DNA of 64,000 bases from an uncultured Bacteroidota bacterium (GCA_903834765.1 CAILKE010000071.1:1-64000); one strand, 5' to 3'; numbered from the stretch's first letter, positions 19,090 to 28,621 are shown. Program-made: numbers and translations. Notes: a model not told the origin generated them from the letters alone.

Positions 19090-20127
19090 TTGACTATACT
19101 TGAATTAAATTACGAGAAATCGTGGCGTGGAGGCGAAAGACAAACACTGTACAACATGCAGGGTTTCCGGGATGCCCAACAATCAGTAGAGTTACTTTGC
19201 CGTAGAGATTTTCCTTTAGAGGCAGAAGCAAAAAAACAAGGCTTTAAAACGCATGGATTTCATTCAATTTTTTCTGTTTTATTTTTTTTAATTACCAAAG
19301 GAAAAAACTACGATGTCCTTCATGCACAAACCTCTCACATCCTCACCTATTGCATATTAACAAAGCCGTTTCATAGAGCGACGATTGTTTTTTCTAAGCG
19401 AGTTGATTTTGTACCAAAAGGTTTTTTTACCAAATTAAAATACAAACTCACCGATCATGTCACTGTTATTAGCACTGCCATCAAAACTATTTTTAATACG
19501 TTCGGTATTCCGCAAGTATCGGTCATTTCAGACATTGCCGTTAAAACAGATTTAAATAAAACCAGAGCAGAACATGTTTTATCCGAACACAACGTCCCTA
19601 CTCATAAAAAAAGAATAGGCACATTAGCGGCTTTTGTCCCTCATAAAGACCCATTAACTATGGTAGAAGCTATTTATTTAGTGTCTAAACAACGTAATGA
19701 TTTTGTATTTCTTCATTTCGGCGAAGGACCATTAATGCATGAAGTTCAACAAAAAATAAAAGACTATAACCTTTCGGAAGTATATAAAATAATGGGCTTT
19801 CATCAACAAGCCGAAGATTTTTTTTCGGTTTTAGATGGCTTTGTAATGAGTTCAGAAGAAGAAGGATTAGGCAGTAGTGTATTAGATGCATTTTTATACG
19901 AAGTACCTGTAGCTTCAACAAACGCTGGTGGATTGAAGGATTTATTAAAAGATCAACGTGGCGAAGTATGCGACATCCATTTGCCCATGGAATTAGCCAA
20001 ATGCATTGATGCAATGTTAACTCGTAACGAAACAACAGAACTCCAAATTCAAAACGCAAAAAAATATGTCACACATTATCATAGTATGGAATACATAACC
20101 AATAAGTATTTATCTTTACTAAAATGA
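19090..20127 (+). CDS. Glycosyltransferase family 4
   Basis: This 345-residue GT-B enzyme starts at a TTG codon (19090). The first residues, TILELNYEKSWRGGERQTL, include the GT4 donor-loop glycines, and no in-frame ATG lies upstream before the A-rich leader. The C-terminal half has GTLAAFVPHKDPLTMVEA and the E-x7-E type region (SSEEEGLGSSVLDAFLYEVP), which bind the nucleotide sugar. It is cytosolic or peripheral to the membrane. Its stop overlaps the next gene's ATG by 4 nt, so it is translationally coupled to the SDR gene. The sugar and acceptor are unknown. Confidence 0.88.
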   Translation: MTILELNYEKSWRGGERQTLYNMQGFRDAQQSVELLCRRDFPLEAEAKKQGFKTHGFHSIFSVLFFLITKGKNYDVLHAQTSHILTYCILTKPFHRATIVFSKRVDFVPKGFFTKLKYKLTDHVTVISTAIKTIFNTFGIPQVSVISDIAVKTDLNKTRAEHVLSEHNVPTHKKRIGTLAAFVPHKDPLTMVEAIYLVSKQRNDFVFLHFGEGPLMHEVQQKIKDYNLSEVYKIMGFHQQAEDFFSVLDGFVMSSEEEGLGSSVLDAFLYEVPVASTNAGGLKDLLKDQRGEVCDIHLPMELAKCIDAMLTRNETTELQIQNAKKYVTHYHSMEYITNKYLSLLK

Positions 20128-20918
20128 ATTTAACAGGTAAAATAATTTGGATCACCGGCGCTTCCTCCGGTATAGGAGAAGCCTTAGTTCATGAATGCGC
20201 CAAACATCAAACCAAACTCATTTTATCGGCTCGCCGAGAAGAAGAGTTGAAAAGAGTCGCTAAGCAAGCAAATCTAAAAGAAGGGGATTATTTAATTCTT
20301 CCATTCGACTTGGCAGATACTTCTAAAGCAAACGAATATGTTCAACAAATTATCGAAAAATTCGGAACCATTGATATATTGATTAATAATGGCGGACAAA
20401 GTCAACGCTCCGAATCGATTGACACGAGTAGTGAAACAGAACGTCGCTTGTTTGAAATCAATTATTTTTCGGCTGTTAATTTATCAAAAGCTGTTTTACC
20501 TTTCATGCTGAAAAACAAAATCGGAAAAATTGTAGTCATAAGCAGTATAGCCGGAAAATTTGGTTTTTATTTGCGTTCATCATACTCTGCTGCTAAACAT
20601 GCGTTACACGGTTATTTCGAAAGCCTGCGCTTAGAGGTAGAAAAAAAAGGCATAAGCGTTTTATTGGTTTGTCCCGGTAAGATAAAAACTAATGTATCTG
20701 TCAACGCCGTTAGTACAAATGGAAAGTCACATAATCACATGGATGAAAGCCATCAACAAGCCATGAGTGCCAAAACCTGTTCGCAGCAAATCATTCAAGC
20801 TATAGTAAATGACAAAGAAGAAATTTTAGTAGGTGGTAAAGAATTATTAGCTGTGAAAATCAAACGTTTTTTTCCTAAATTATTTGGAAAAATAATCAGA
20901 AAACAAAGCCCTTATTAA
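20124..20918 (+). CDS. Short-chain dehydrogenase/reductase (DHRS7-like)
   Basis: This 264-residue classical SDR has the cofactor motif T-G-A-S-S-G-I-G (residues about 11-18), the structural N-N-G-G motif (ILINNGGQS), catalytic Ser (VISSIAGKFG) and Y-x-x-x-K (YSAAKHALHG). It reduces or oxidises a carbonyl/alcohol with NAD(P); the arginines after the first strand (SARREEEL) favour NADP(H). The substrate is unknown. The coding region overlaps the upstream GT4 gene by 4 nt, which suggests a linked step in envelope lipid or sugar metabolism, although SDRs of this type also sit in unrelated operons. Confidence 0.9.
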   Translation: MNLTGKIIWITGASSGIGEALVHECAKHQTKLILSARREEELKRVAKQANLKEGDYLILPFDLADTSKANEYVQQIIEKFGTIDILINNGGQSQRSESIDTSSETERRLFEINYFSAVNLSKAVLPFMLKNKIGKIVVISSIAGKFGFYLRSSYSAAKHALHGYFESLRLEVEKKGISVLLVCPGKIKTNVSVNAVSTNGKSHNHMDESHQQAMSAKTCSQQIIQAIVNDKEEILVGGKELLAVKIKRFFPKLFGKIIRKQSPY

Positions 20919-20920
20919 TA

Positions 20921-21544
20921 TCATTCGTTTGTGGGAACCAAACATTTAGGCACGTTCCAAATCCCTTTATAATCAAGTAAATTAATGATGTTATCATTAC
21001 AAGTAACATATTGATAATTAGAATTTCGTTTTAAATACCAAGTCTTGCCATTTTTTATTTCTGAAATTATTAGGTATTTTAATTCTTCATTAGTAGAGTG
21101 TTTATGAGCAATTCCAAGTGTAATTCCCACTTCATTATTTCGCAGATCCATCTCGCAAGCAATGCTATCTGCTCTTTCAGCAAACTCTAATTTATTATCA
21201 TAGAATTCTCTTTTGTTGCCTTTTTCATGAGCAATCCCTAGTTTTCGTAATTTCTTAATCTTGATAGTTCTAGCCAAATGTGACATCACATAAGTATGCC
21301 TGAAAGCATCTAACTTTCCGCCATAAGCAAGGGTGTCCAATAATTTATTTTTTTCAACTTCTTTATAAACTAACATCGCAAATGGTAATTGTTTTTTTAT
21401 TTTCAAAGCCGCTATCGGATGCCATAATGCCCAACATCGTTCATATTTACTAATTGAATGTTGGCCGAGTAATTGCACGCTAAAACATAGTAATAGCGCA
21501 ATTCCTTGCATTCGATTAAAACATAGAATTGATTTTAACATCAT
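20921..21544 (-). CDS. DUF6973-like secreted or membrane protein
   Basis: This 207-residue protein has a hydrophobic N-terminus (residues about 10-27) and then a compact domain marked by KLDAFRHTYVMSHLA, IAHEKGNKREFYD and CEMDLRNNEVGITLG. The D-A-F-R-H ... H-E ... M-D-L-x-N-N-x-x-G arrangement resembles the DUF6973 group, in which the conserved His, Glu and Asp residues suggest a hydrolase-like or metal-binding site. No function is established. It is convergent with the SDR gene, with only 2 nt between the stop codons. The family assignment is from memory of the motif. Confidence 0.55.
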   Translation of the reverse strand: MMLKSILCFNRMQGIALLLCFSVQLLGQHSISKYERCWALWHPIAALKIKKQLPFAMLVYKEVEKNKLLDTLAYGGKLDAFRHTYVMSHLARTIKIKKLRKLGIAHEKGNKREFYDNKLEFAERADSIACEMDLRNNEVGITLGIAHKHSTNEELKYLIISEIKNGKTWYLKRNSNYQYVTCNDNIINLLDYKGIWNVPKCLVPTNE

Positions 21545-21608
21545 TTTGTTAGAAAGAGTTTCATGAAAAATACTAAATTAATCAATCCAATTCATATCTT
21601 TGAAATTG

Positions 21609-21881
21609 ATGGACTTTAAAAATAACATAACAAAACACTTTTTCTCCAAGCAAGATATTGGTGGTGTAGAAAGCATCAATGACTTAAGAGATAAGGAATT
21701 TAGTGGCAAAACCCTTACCGCTGAAGAAAAATATGCTTTGGCTAATTTTGACAAGTATCGTTTAAATATCCTCAATTCTCAGGAAGATGATGAACAATTT
21801 CACTTACACTACCGTCAAATACAAGTTATCTCAAATTTGGGAGATTGGCGTGAGTTCATAAAAGATGAATACTCTAAATAA
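21609..21881 (+). CDS. Hypothetical 90-residue protein
   Basis: The small charged, mostly helical protein begins MDFKNNITKHFFSKQDIGG. I chose the ATG at 21609 rather than an upstream in-frame TTG at 21600, because a TATCTTTG promoter box covers 21595-21602 and would leave the TTG untranscribed. No signal peptide, membrane helix or known motif is visible. The C-terminal part (DDEQFHLHYRQIQVISNLGDW) is amphipathic. Function unknown; codon use is like its neighbours. Confidence 0.6.
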   Translation: MDFKNNITKHFFSKQDIGGVESINDLRDKEFSGKTLTAEEKYALANFDKYRLNILNSQEDDEQFHLHYRQIQVISNLGDWREFIKDEYSK

Positions 21882-22010
21882 GTTTTATGTTAGAACATTG
21901 TTTACGAAAAGCTAAGACCTAAATACATAAAACTGAAATGAGAGAAAATATCTCTTATGTGATAGATTGTAAATAATTTCATTAAGAAAAAACATACAAA
22001 CAACTTTTTA

Positions 22011-22037
22011 AAAATGCTTCAAAATCTGAAGCATTTT
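22011..22037 (+). terminator. Intrinsic terminator upstream of fbp
   Basis: An 11-bp stem (22011-22021 AAAATGCTTCA with 22027-22037 TGAAGCATTTT) has a 5-nt loop and a run of T. It ends the transcript of the small gene at 21609 and insulates fbp, which starts 45 nt later. Confidence 0.85.
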
Positions 22038-22081
22038 TTTACTTTTATACAATTAATTTTCACTCTCTAAAAACAGAAAAT

Positions 22082-23098
22082 ATGTACGCGAAAACTCTAG
22101 GCCAATTTATCATCGAAAAACAAAATGACTTTCCATTTGCTAAAGGCGAATTATCCCGTTTATTGCGTGACATAGGTATTGCTGCGAAAATAGTTAATAG
22201 AGAAGTAACTAAAGCTGGACTTGTAGAAATACTAGGGGAAACCGGAGATACAAACGTACAAGGCGAACGTGTAAAAAAATTAGACGTCTTCGCAAACGAT
22301 CAATTTATCGCAGCTTTAAAAGCAGGAGGTGAATGTTGCGCTATTGCAAGCGAAGAAAACGAAGACATTATTCCTATAGATACTGAAATCTCTAAAAATG
22401 CTCGCTACGTTGTAGCTATGGATCCGTTAGATGGATCTTCTAATATTGATGTGAATGTTTCTATTGGTACAATTTTCTCAATATATCGTCGCACAAGCCT
22501 TAACGGACCTGGCACCTACGAAGATTTTATGCAACGCGGAACTGAACAAGTAGCTGCAGGGTATATTATATATGGCTCATCAGCAATGTTGGTGTATACA
22601 ACTGGTAAAGGCGTTAATGGCTTTACGTTAGATCCAAGTATTGGCGAATTTTGTTTATCGCATCCTAAAATGCAAATGCCTAAAAACGGTAAGACCTACT
22701 CTATCAATGAAGGTAATTATTTACACTTTCCTGATGGTGTAAAAAAATACATTAAATATTGTCAAGAAGAAGACTTAGCTACCAATCGTCCCTACTCTAG
22801 CCGTTATATAGGTTCAGGTGTGGCAGATATACACCGTAATTTAATAACTGGCGGCATTTATATTTACCCAACTACAACTAAATCGCCAAACGGAAAATTA
22901 CGTTTATTGTATGAATGCAATCCATTAGCCTTTATTATTGAGCAAGCGGGTGGCGTTGCAACTGATGGCTATAAGCGTATTATGGAGCAAGACATTACTG
23001 AACTTCACCAACGTACCCCCCTATTTTTAGGCTCTACTGAAATGATGGCAACATCCATGGCATTTATGGAGAAATACAAGGAAGCATCTCTTAAATAA
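22082..23098 (+). CDS. fbp: Class 1 fructose-1,6-bisphosphatase
   Basis: This gluconeogenic cytosolic enzyme hydrolyses fructose 1,6-bisphosphate to fructose 6-phosphate and phosphate. It has 338 residues, normal for class 1. Visible motifs are the metal site [20 protein letters not shown] (residues about 113-132), SEENED near residue 95, the sugar-phosphate binding segment [15 protein letters not shown], and [21 protein letters not shown] (active-site loop). It stands alone between a terminator and the next short gene. No regulatory AMP-site change can be judged by eye. Confidence 0.97.
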   Translation: MYAKTLGQFIIEKQNDFPFAKGELSRLLRDIGIAAKIVNREVTKAGLVEILGETGDTNVQGERVKKLDVFANDQFIAALKAGGECCAIASEENEDIIPIDTEISKNARYVVAMDPLDGSSNIDVNVSIGTIFSIYRRTSLNGPGTYEDFMQRGTEQVAAGYIIYGSSAMLVYTTGKGVNGFTLDPSIGEFCLSHPKMQMPKNGKTYSINEGNYLHFPDGVKKYIKYCQEEDLATNRPYSSRYIGSGVADIHRNLITGGIYIYPTTTKSPNGKLRLLYECNPLAFIIEQAGGVATDGYKRIMEQDITELHQRTPLFLGSTEMMATSMAFMEKYKEASLK

Positions 23099-23205
23099 TA
23101 ATCATAGGATTTTATTTAGTTATATAATTTTCTCACATTAAAGATTAACATTCTGGTAACATTCACCTTAACTTAATTTAAACTTCGGTTAGTTAAATTT
23201 GTGAT

Positions 23206-23553
23206 ATGAAAAAGAGTGCAGTCATTTACACCATCTTATTTTTATTCATTGGATTAATTGGGTTTGCGGGTGAATTACCTAAAAATTCAAAAGATAAAAC
23301 AGTGATAATTAGTGGCTCAATTTCAGATAAAAGCAGTAATGAATACTTAGCGGGAGTTAAAATAGCTTGCGCAACCTGTCAAAAAATAGTGTACTCTGAT
23401 TTAGATGGTAAATTTTTTATTTACTTAGAAGTTAAAGCCGATGAAAATTTAACATTAGAATTTTCTCAAGTAGGTTATTCTACTAAAACCCTTGATGTAA
23501 AAGGATTTCAAACAAATAGTTCCGATTTATATATTGATTTAGAATCTGAATAA
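23206..23553 (+). CDS. Secreted CarboxypepD_reg-like single-domain protein
   Basis: This 115-residue protein has a signal peptide (about 1-21) followed by one carboxypeptidase-regulatory-like (CNA-B/transthyretin-type) beta sandwich. The markers are VIISGSISDKSSNEYLAGVK, the DLDGKFFIYL turn and LEFSQVGYSTKTLDV. In Bacteroidota this domain usually heads TonB-dependent receptors; here it is alone, so it may be a small periplasmic binding or structural protein. The two cysteines (C-A-T-C at about 61-64) may form a disulfide. A TAAATTTG box ends 4 nt before the ATG. Confidence 0.75.
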   Translation: MKKSAVIYTILFLFIGLIGFAGELPKNSKDKTVIISGSISDKSSNEYLAGVKIACATCQKIVYSDLDGKFFIYLEVKADENLTLEFSQVGYSTKTLDVKGFQTNSSDLYIDLESE

Positions 23554-23683
23554 GTAAGTTTCAATGTAAAGTTAAAGTTAATATTTTGTTATCTATGTAA
23601 CAATTTTATGTTATTTTAAGTATAATTGTATTAGAAATCATTTGGTGATTTTTATTTGTTACACTTAAAATAAATATACGGTT

Positions 23684-24145
23684 ATGAAAACTTTAACACT
23701 ATCCTTATTGCTTCTTATCGGAAGTATAGCATTATCTCAAGACATTGTATACAAAGACGGTTTGTATCTTAAGCAGGAAATAGCATATTCAGGTCAGCAT
23801 ACATTGTATTTTGCTAATGGTTCCGTTAAAGAAACGCTAACTATTAAAGATGGCAAACTAAATGGCGAGGTTGTTAAGTATTATGAAAACGGAACTAAAA
23901 TGGAAACTGGACAATTTGAGAATAATTTAAAATTCGGTTTATGGTCACGTTACAACACAACTGGTTCTGTTATAGCAGAAGCTTCTTATAAAAATGATAA
24001 AAAAGATGGTACTTGGGTAGTATATAACGAAAAAGGTTCTAAACTATTTAAAATGGAATATAAAAATGGAGAAAAAGTTGGCACTTGGCAACAGTGGGAT
24101 GAAAAAGGCGACATCATTAAGTCAACATCTTATAGCTCTATGTAG
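23684..24145 (+). CDS. Secreted MORN/YwqK-like repeat protein
   Basis: This 153-residue protein has a signal peptide (about 1-18) and five to six tandem repeats of about 22 residues of the type Y-Y-E-N-G-T-K-M-E-T-G-Q-F-E-N-x-L-K-F-G-x-W. These are MORN-like repeats of the kind annotated as the YwqK 'antitoxin component' family. Such repeats form an open beta-meander. I see no partner toxin gene, so a toxin-antitoxin role is not supported. Function unknown; probably periplasmic. Confidence 0.8.
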   Translation: MKTLTLSLLLLIGSIALSQDIVYKDGLYLKQEIAYSGQHTLYFANGSVKETLTIKDGKLNGEVVKYYENGTKMETGQFENNLKFGLWSRYNTTGSVIAEASYKNDKKDGTWVVYNEKGSKLFKMEYKNGEKVGTWQQWDEKGDIIKSTSYSSM

Positions 24146-24165
24146 TTCAGTTTAATTTAAAATAC

Positions 24166-24191
24166 AAAGCCATACATTTTTGTATGGCTTT
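24166..24191. terminator. Bidirectional intrinsic terminator
   Basis: An 11-bp perfect stem AAAGCCATACA (24166-24176) / TGTATGGCTTT (24181-24191) has loop TTTT and a T-run. It lies between the convergent MORN-repeat gene and the OppC-type permease gene. Confidence 0.9.
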
Positions 24192-24236
24192 TTTTATGCA
24201 GAAATAAAAGATTTAGTAAATAAGAAGTATTATAAA

Positions 24237-25499
24237 TTAATTACCTAATAATGGCTTAGAATCAACTGATTTAGTATCTAAGGCGTCTCGTAAGCCATTG
24301 CCAACAAGCATAAACGCTAATACCAAAATCATAATTGCCAAGCCAGGGACAAAAGCCAAATAAGCAGCATCCACTAATACATAACCACGATGGGCATTAA
24401 TCATTTCACCCCAAGATGGCGTTGGCGGCTGCGCTCCAATGCCCAAGAAACTTAAACCTGCTTCTGTTAAAATAGCTGCTGCAAAATTAGATGCTGCAAT
24501 TACAATAACTGGCCCCATTACATTTGGTAAAATATGTTTAATAATGATACGCATATTTTTAAAACCTAAGGCGCGACCCGCCTCAACAAATTCTTTTTCA
24601 CGTATACTTAAAATTTGTCCGCGTATCAAACGGGCTACATCAACCCACATAGTAAGGCCTACTGCAATAAATACTTGCAAAATGCCTTTTCCTAAAACCA
24701 AAGTAATAGCAATGACTAATAATAAGGTAGGTATAGACCACACAACATTGATAAGCCACATAATAGCATCATCAAACCAACCTCTATAATAGCCTGCCAT
24801 TGCTCCTAATAAAATACCTATGACGATAGAAATAATAACAGAAATAAACCCAACCGATAACGAAATACGGGTGCCAATCATTAATCGACTTAGTAAATCA
24901 CGACCAGCAAGATCTGTACCTAAGGCAAATGTTTTAGTGTCAAGATTATTTTTAGTGATTTCATTTTGCAATTCAGAAACCTTTACTTTTAATTTGGAGC
25001 CTGAACTTAATTGATAAAATTCGATTTGATTTAAAGCAGAATCATTAATAATTGGGTAATTATTATTAGCATCGTATACAACATCAGCCAGGTTATAAGC
25101 CACTTTGCCGCCATTATTAGGCTCATTACCGGTATACTCTTCTACAACAATGTCGAATCCTTTAAATGAATATGAATAAAATGGAATAGTTGAATAATCG
25201 CTAATTTTACCCAACAACATCGTATTGAATATGTTTCTACTGTGTGGCGCCTCGTTTTTCTTAACTAATAATAATTGCGCTTTAAAGCCTGGTTTTTTAA
25301 TATGTAACTCTGGTTTTTGATCATTCGCAAAAGGCGAAGAATCAGGTGTTATTAAATAACCTAATATGGAAATGATGGTTGCAAATATAATTAAACTCAG
25401 GCCAAACATTGCTAACTTATCACGTTTAAAGCGAATCCACGTTTGCTTAGTAAGTGATTGCGAGGTAAAATCTATATTTTTTTTCTTTTTAAAAAACAC
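24237..25499 (-). CDS. OppC-type ABC transporter permease
   Basis: This 420-residue inner-membrane permease of the dipeptide/oligopeptide ABC family has TM1 at about 30-50. A conserved segment, LGTDLAGRDLLSRLMIGTR, leads into the five-helix core. The EAA loop, EAGRALGFKNMRIIIKHILPN (about 310-330), contacts the ATPase. It is about 120 residues longer than typical OppC because a hydrophilic periplasmic insert (about 52-190) separates TM1 from the core. No ATPase or binding-protein gene is adjacent. It is the last gene of a three-gene operon, directly abutting the glycosyltransferase stop codon. The substrate cannot be told. Confidence 0.9.
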   Translation of the reverse strand: MFFKKKKNIDFTSQSLTKQTWIRFKRDKLAMFGLSLIIFATIISILGYLITPDSSPFANDQKPELHIKKPGFKAQLLLVKKNEAPHSRNIFNTMLLGKISDYSTIPFYSYSFKGFDIVVEEYTGNEPNNGGKVAYNLADVVYDANNNYPIINDSALNQIEFYQLSSGSKLKVKVSELQNEITKNNLDTKTFALGTDLAGRDLLSRLMIGTRISLSVGFISVIISIVIGILLGAMAGYYRGWFDDAIMWLINVVWSIPTLLLVIAITLVLGKGILQVFIAVGLTMWVDVARLIRGQILSIREKEFVEAGRALGFKNMRIIIKHILPNVMGPVIVIAASNFAAAILTEAGLSFLGIGAQPPTPSWGEMINAHRGYVLVDAAYLAFVPGLAIMILVLAFMLVGNGLRDALDTKSVDSKPLLGN

Positions 25500-26633
25500 T
25501 TAATTAATTTTTTTTTCCTTCCAATAGGGTTTTATTACCATAGAACAAATCCCTATTAACAAAGCATATATCCAATATATAAACTGAAAAGGAACCATCC
25601 AACCTAAATACTTCAATCTACCTAAATAAACAGAAGCTAAAAATAGTAACAAAAAATCAAATACAAACTTTGACAGCACAAAAATCGACAAATAAGGTAT
25701 AATAGCAGACTTGTTTATAATTGCCATTACAAATGCTAGTATTAATAAATTTGCCATCATAACAATAAACCCGGCACTAAGATTCAAAAAATTGGAATTA
25801 TACTTGGCTTTATAAGCCCATCTAATGCGTTGATTAAAGAAATCACTGAAATTTGTTTGTGCTTTAGTTTTTACTATTAGAGCCCTGGACAAAATATAAT
25901 GAATACCTGTAGGATTAACATTTTTAATAGCCTCCATTAAAAACACATCTTCACCAGACGAAATATTCAAATGAGATTTATAGCCATTTACTAAATCATA
26001 AGCTGATTTTTTAAACGCTAAATTAGCGCCATTACACATAAACGGCTTATGTATGCCAACATAACCAGCTGTAATAGCTGTTAATGCCATGTTTTCAATA
26101 ATCTGAAATGTTGGCAACATGCCAGATTCGGATTCAAAATCAATAGGCATTACTAACATTGCCGGTTTATGAATTTCAAAATAATTAGAAATTGTGCTTA
26201 ACCAATTACTGAATCTAAAAACAACATCAGCATCCGTTGTAACTATAATAGAGCCCTTTGCCAAAGCTATTGCTTTAGAAATATTCTTTTTTTTACCTTG
26301 GTGAATAGGCTCTCTAAATACTTGAAATTGCAAAGATGATTTTCCTAAAATATTGTTGGCTAATTGATACGTATCATCTTCAGAGGCATCATCAATAACA
26401 ATTATTTCAAAATGAGTAGTAGGAAATTGTTGTTTAATGATTTGCTCTAAACATACTTCAATCGTACTAGCCTCATTGCGCGCTGATAAAACAATAGAAA
26501 TAAATGTAGGATTTAAATCAATTGCGGAAGTTTGTAAATCTTGATTAAGCCTGTTAAATCCAATAACAGCGAGGGTTGTAAACAAACCATACACAATGAT
26601 AACAACTGCAAATATATATAACTCAATGAGCAT
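25500..26633 (-). CDS. Membrane glycosyltransferase family 2
   Basis: This 377-residue protein starts with a membrane helix (about 1-25). A GT-A domain follows: FISIVLSARNEASTIEVCLEQ, IIVIDDASEDDT, D-x-D type TTDADVVF (about 134) and a Q-x-x-R-W type end (FNQRIRWAYKAKY, about 277). Three to four C-terminal helices complete it. This layout is that of processive or lipid-linked GT2 enzymes. It overlaps the upstream LPG-synthase-like gene by 11 nt, and the downstream permease starts next to its stop, so the three are one operon. The product may be a glycolipid or polysaccharide; not determined. Confidence 0.88.
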   Translation of the reverse strand: MLIELYIFAVVIIVYGLFTTLAVIGFNRLNQDLQTSAIDLNPTFISIVLSARNEASTIEVCLEQIIKQQFPTTHFEIIVIDDASEDDTYQLANNILGKSSLQFQVFREPIHQGKKKNISKAIALAKGSIIVTTDADVVFRFSNWLSTISNYFEIHKPAMLVMPIDFESESGMLPTFQIIENMALTAITAGYVGIHKPFMCNGANLAFKKSAYDLVNGYKSHLNISSGEDVFLMEAIKNVNPTGIHYILSRALIVKTKAQTNFSDFFNQRIRWAYKAKYNSNFLNLSAGFIVMMANLLILAFVMAIINKSAIIPYLSIFVLSKFVFDFLLLFLASVYLGRLKYLGWMVPFQFIYWIYALLIGICSMVIKPYWKEKKIN

Positions 26634-27585
26634 GTTCTGTTCTGAAAATTATTTTTTCTTTTAAAATAATAGCGTATCCAATAGCACTTGGCACTACAAC
26701 ATTTACTATCCAGACTAATGTTGATGCGAGCACAACATTAGCCTCATTATCTGTTGCTGAATTAAAAACTAAAATAGCAATAGCGGCTCTAATAGCTGGC
26801 TCAATAAAACTAATCATAGGAATAATACTAGTTATTGTAAAATAGGCCGCTATACTTAAAAACACCTGAAAAGGCAGTGATTGAGGCGATAAAGCGTGAT
26901 AAATAATATAAAACTGAGTTGTAAAAACAGCATATCTTACAATAGATAATGAGATTAATGTGGTGATTATTTTTTTTGTAAAGCGCAAATTGCGCGCGTT
27001 TTCAATAGTCTTGAACCATTTAATAAACTGCAACTTACGTTGAATATAAGATGCATTAAAAATTGCCCAACAAAAAAATAACACCATGCAAACACCTGCC
27101 GTTAAAGCTAAATAAATCACACTCGTGGATTGGCTACTTCCATTGATTTTATATGCTATCGCCATAAGCCCCATTGATAGGGTAATAAGCATTTGAAACA
27201 TTCCATTAATGAAATGCAGTATCGTGACACTTGGTCTATTGTGAGGTTTGAAATAATATATTTTTGCTAAAAATTCCATTGCTCTGCCAGGCGCAATATT
27301 ACCAATACAAACACCGGTTAATACAGCTTTTACAGAAGTTATGTATGAAATAGATTCAATTTGAGTTGTAATTAATTTCCATTTATAGCTTTCGATACCC
27401 CAATTAATGGGCATTAAAAGCAATACCAAAAAAAATACAACATACATAGTTGGATCTGCAAATAACTGCAAAAATTGTTCTTTAAGCTCAGGAATATGAC
27501 TTAAACGACTGTAAATAATCCAAAAACTGATAATGCCAATAAGTAGCTTAATACTAAACGAAATTATTTTTTTTGAGGGTATCAC
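26623..27585 (-). CDS. Lysylphosphatidylglycerol synthase TM-region (UPF0104/AglD-like) protein
   Basis: This 320-residue integral membrane protein has about eight helices and lacks the cytosolic aminoacyl-transferase domain of MprF. The signature pieces of the LPG_synthase_TM family are N-W-G-I-E-S-Y-K-W near residue 60, then IGNIAPGRAMEFLAKIYYF (about 95-113), and the late ...EPAIRAAIAILVF... segment. Relatives act as flippases or accessory proteins in lipid or glycolipid assembly. Being the first gene of the operon with a membrane GT2 suggests a role in lipid-linked sugar handling. Function is inferred from context. Confidence 0.82.
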   Translation of the reverse strand: MIPSKKIISFSIKLLIGIISFWIIYSRLSHIPELKEQFLQLFADPTMYVVFFLVLLLMPINWGIESYKWKLITTQIESISYITSVKAVLTGVCIGNIAPGRAMEFLAKIYYFKPHNRPSVTILHFINGMFQMLITLSMGLMAIAYKINGSSQSTSVIYLALTAGVCMVLFFCWAIFNASYIQRKLQFIKWFKTIENARNLRFTKKIITTLISLSIVRYAVFTTQFYIIYHALSPQSLPFQVFLSIAAYFTITSIIPMISFIEPAIRAAIAILVFNSATDNEANVVLASTLVWIVNVVVPSAIGYAIILKEKIIFRTEHAH

Positions 27586-27877
27586 TAAATTATTTGCAAA
27601 GAAATAAAACTACACATTAAATGTAAGTTTATTTAATAATATCCATACTTTATAGTTTTATTAGTTGTTAAAACTAAGTTTAATAAGTTGAGTTACTCAA
27701 TAATTATACACTTTTACATTTCCAAAAGTATATTTCAATCATTTACTATTTATTTTCCATTTAAAAACATTGCTTTTTAAGTTTAAAATTTTAATTTCGT
27801 TTTATTGTCATAATTTTTATTATTAATTAAGTATCGCCATTTAATCTTTTTTTATTTGGTATAAAAAAATTAAAACC

Positions 27878-28621
27878 ATGAAAAAAATCATCTACCTTTT
27901 TTGTATTGGGCTTGGTATAAGCCAATCTGTTTTTGCTCAGAATATTGGTATTAACCCAACTGGAGCGCTACCTAACAATAGTGCTATGTTAGATGTTTCT
28001 TCTACGAACAAAGGGGTGCTTTATCCCAACATTAATTTAACAAGTAACACAGATGCTGTTACTATTACTTCGCCTGCAACTGGTTTAATGGTTTGGAATA
28101 CTAATACTGCTATGCCATGTGGTGCAGGATATTATTATAATGCTGGCACACCAGCTTCACCGGCTTGGCTTTGCTTCAAAAAACAGCAACAAGTAATTCA
28201 GTTATACGGAACAGCATCAAGAACTGGAGTTGCTACAACGGCTCAAACTGCTCAGCCTGGATTATCAACTACCATTGTAGTTCCTGCTGGCCAAACTGCT
28301 CAAATATCTGTTATAGGCGATATAGGTGTGCGTAACGTTGCTACTACTAGTAGTGCTTATTCCATCGTGGATGTCATAATTTTTCTTGATGGAACTTTTC
28401 TTCCTGTAGGTGGATGGAATCGTGGTGAAACCTTAAATGGAACGCTTCAAAATTCTTTTACAGTAATACCATTTTCAGCAACATTTACCGTAACTGCTGG
28501 TACGCATACGATTGACATTCGTACAGCTAGATTTGGAGGTAATACAAGTTGCGATATTGGAGGTAATTGTGCTACTGATACAAATTGTGGTGAAGCTACT
28601 GTTTTTGTAAATTATCAATAA
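27878..28621 (+). CDS. Secreted protein with Bacteroidota tail-fibre-like N-terminal motif
   Basis: This 247-residue protein has a signal peptide (1-20, cut after SVFA-Q). Next comes the recurrent Bacteroidota surface-protein motif IGINPTGALPNNSAMLDVSS plus TNKGVLYPNI and ATGLMVWNTNT (about 22-90). The C-terminal 130 residues are a separate beta-rich domain ending in four cysteines (SCDIGGNCATDTNCGEAT). There is no T9SS sorting domain, so it probably stays in the periplasm or uses another route. It is the first of three co-oriented genes leading to the 1499-residue surface protein. Function unknown. Confidence 0.7.
   Translation: MKKIIYLFCIGLGISQSVFAQNIGINPTGALPNNSAMLDVSSTNKGVLYPNINLTSNTDAVTITSPATGLMVWNTNTAMPCGAGYYYNAGTPASPAWLCFKKQQQVIQLYGTASRTGVATTAQTAQPGLSTTIVVPAGQTAQISVIGDIGVRNVATTSSAYSIVDVIIFLDGTFLPVGGWNRGETLNGTLQNSFTVIPFSATFTVTAGTHTIDIRTARFGGNTSCDIGGNCATDTNCGEATVFVNYQ

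Noticed and set aside
19685-20059. Minus-strand frame of 124 codons opposite the GT4 gene
   Set aside because: It is antisense to conserved GT4 motifs, lacks a plausible start context and shows no domain.
23684-24145. Toxin-antitoxin system (YwqK-like antitoxin name)
   Set aside because: The protein has a signal peptide and no adjacent toxin gene; MORN-like repeats alone do not indicate an antitoxin.
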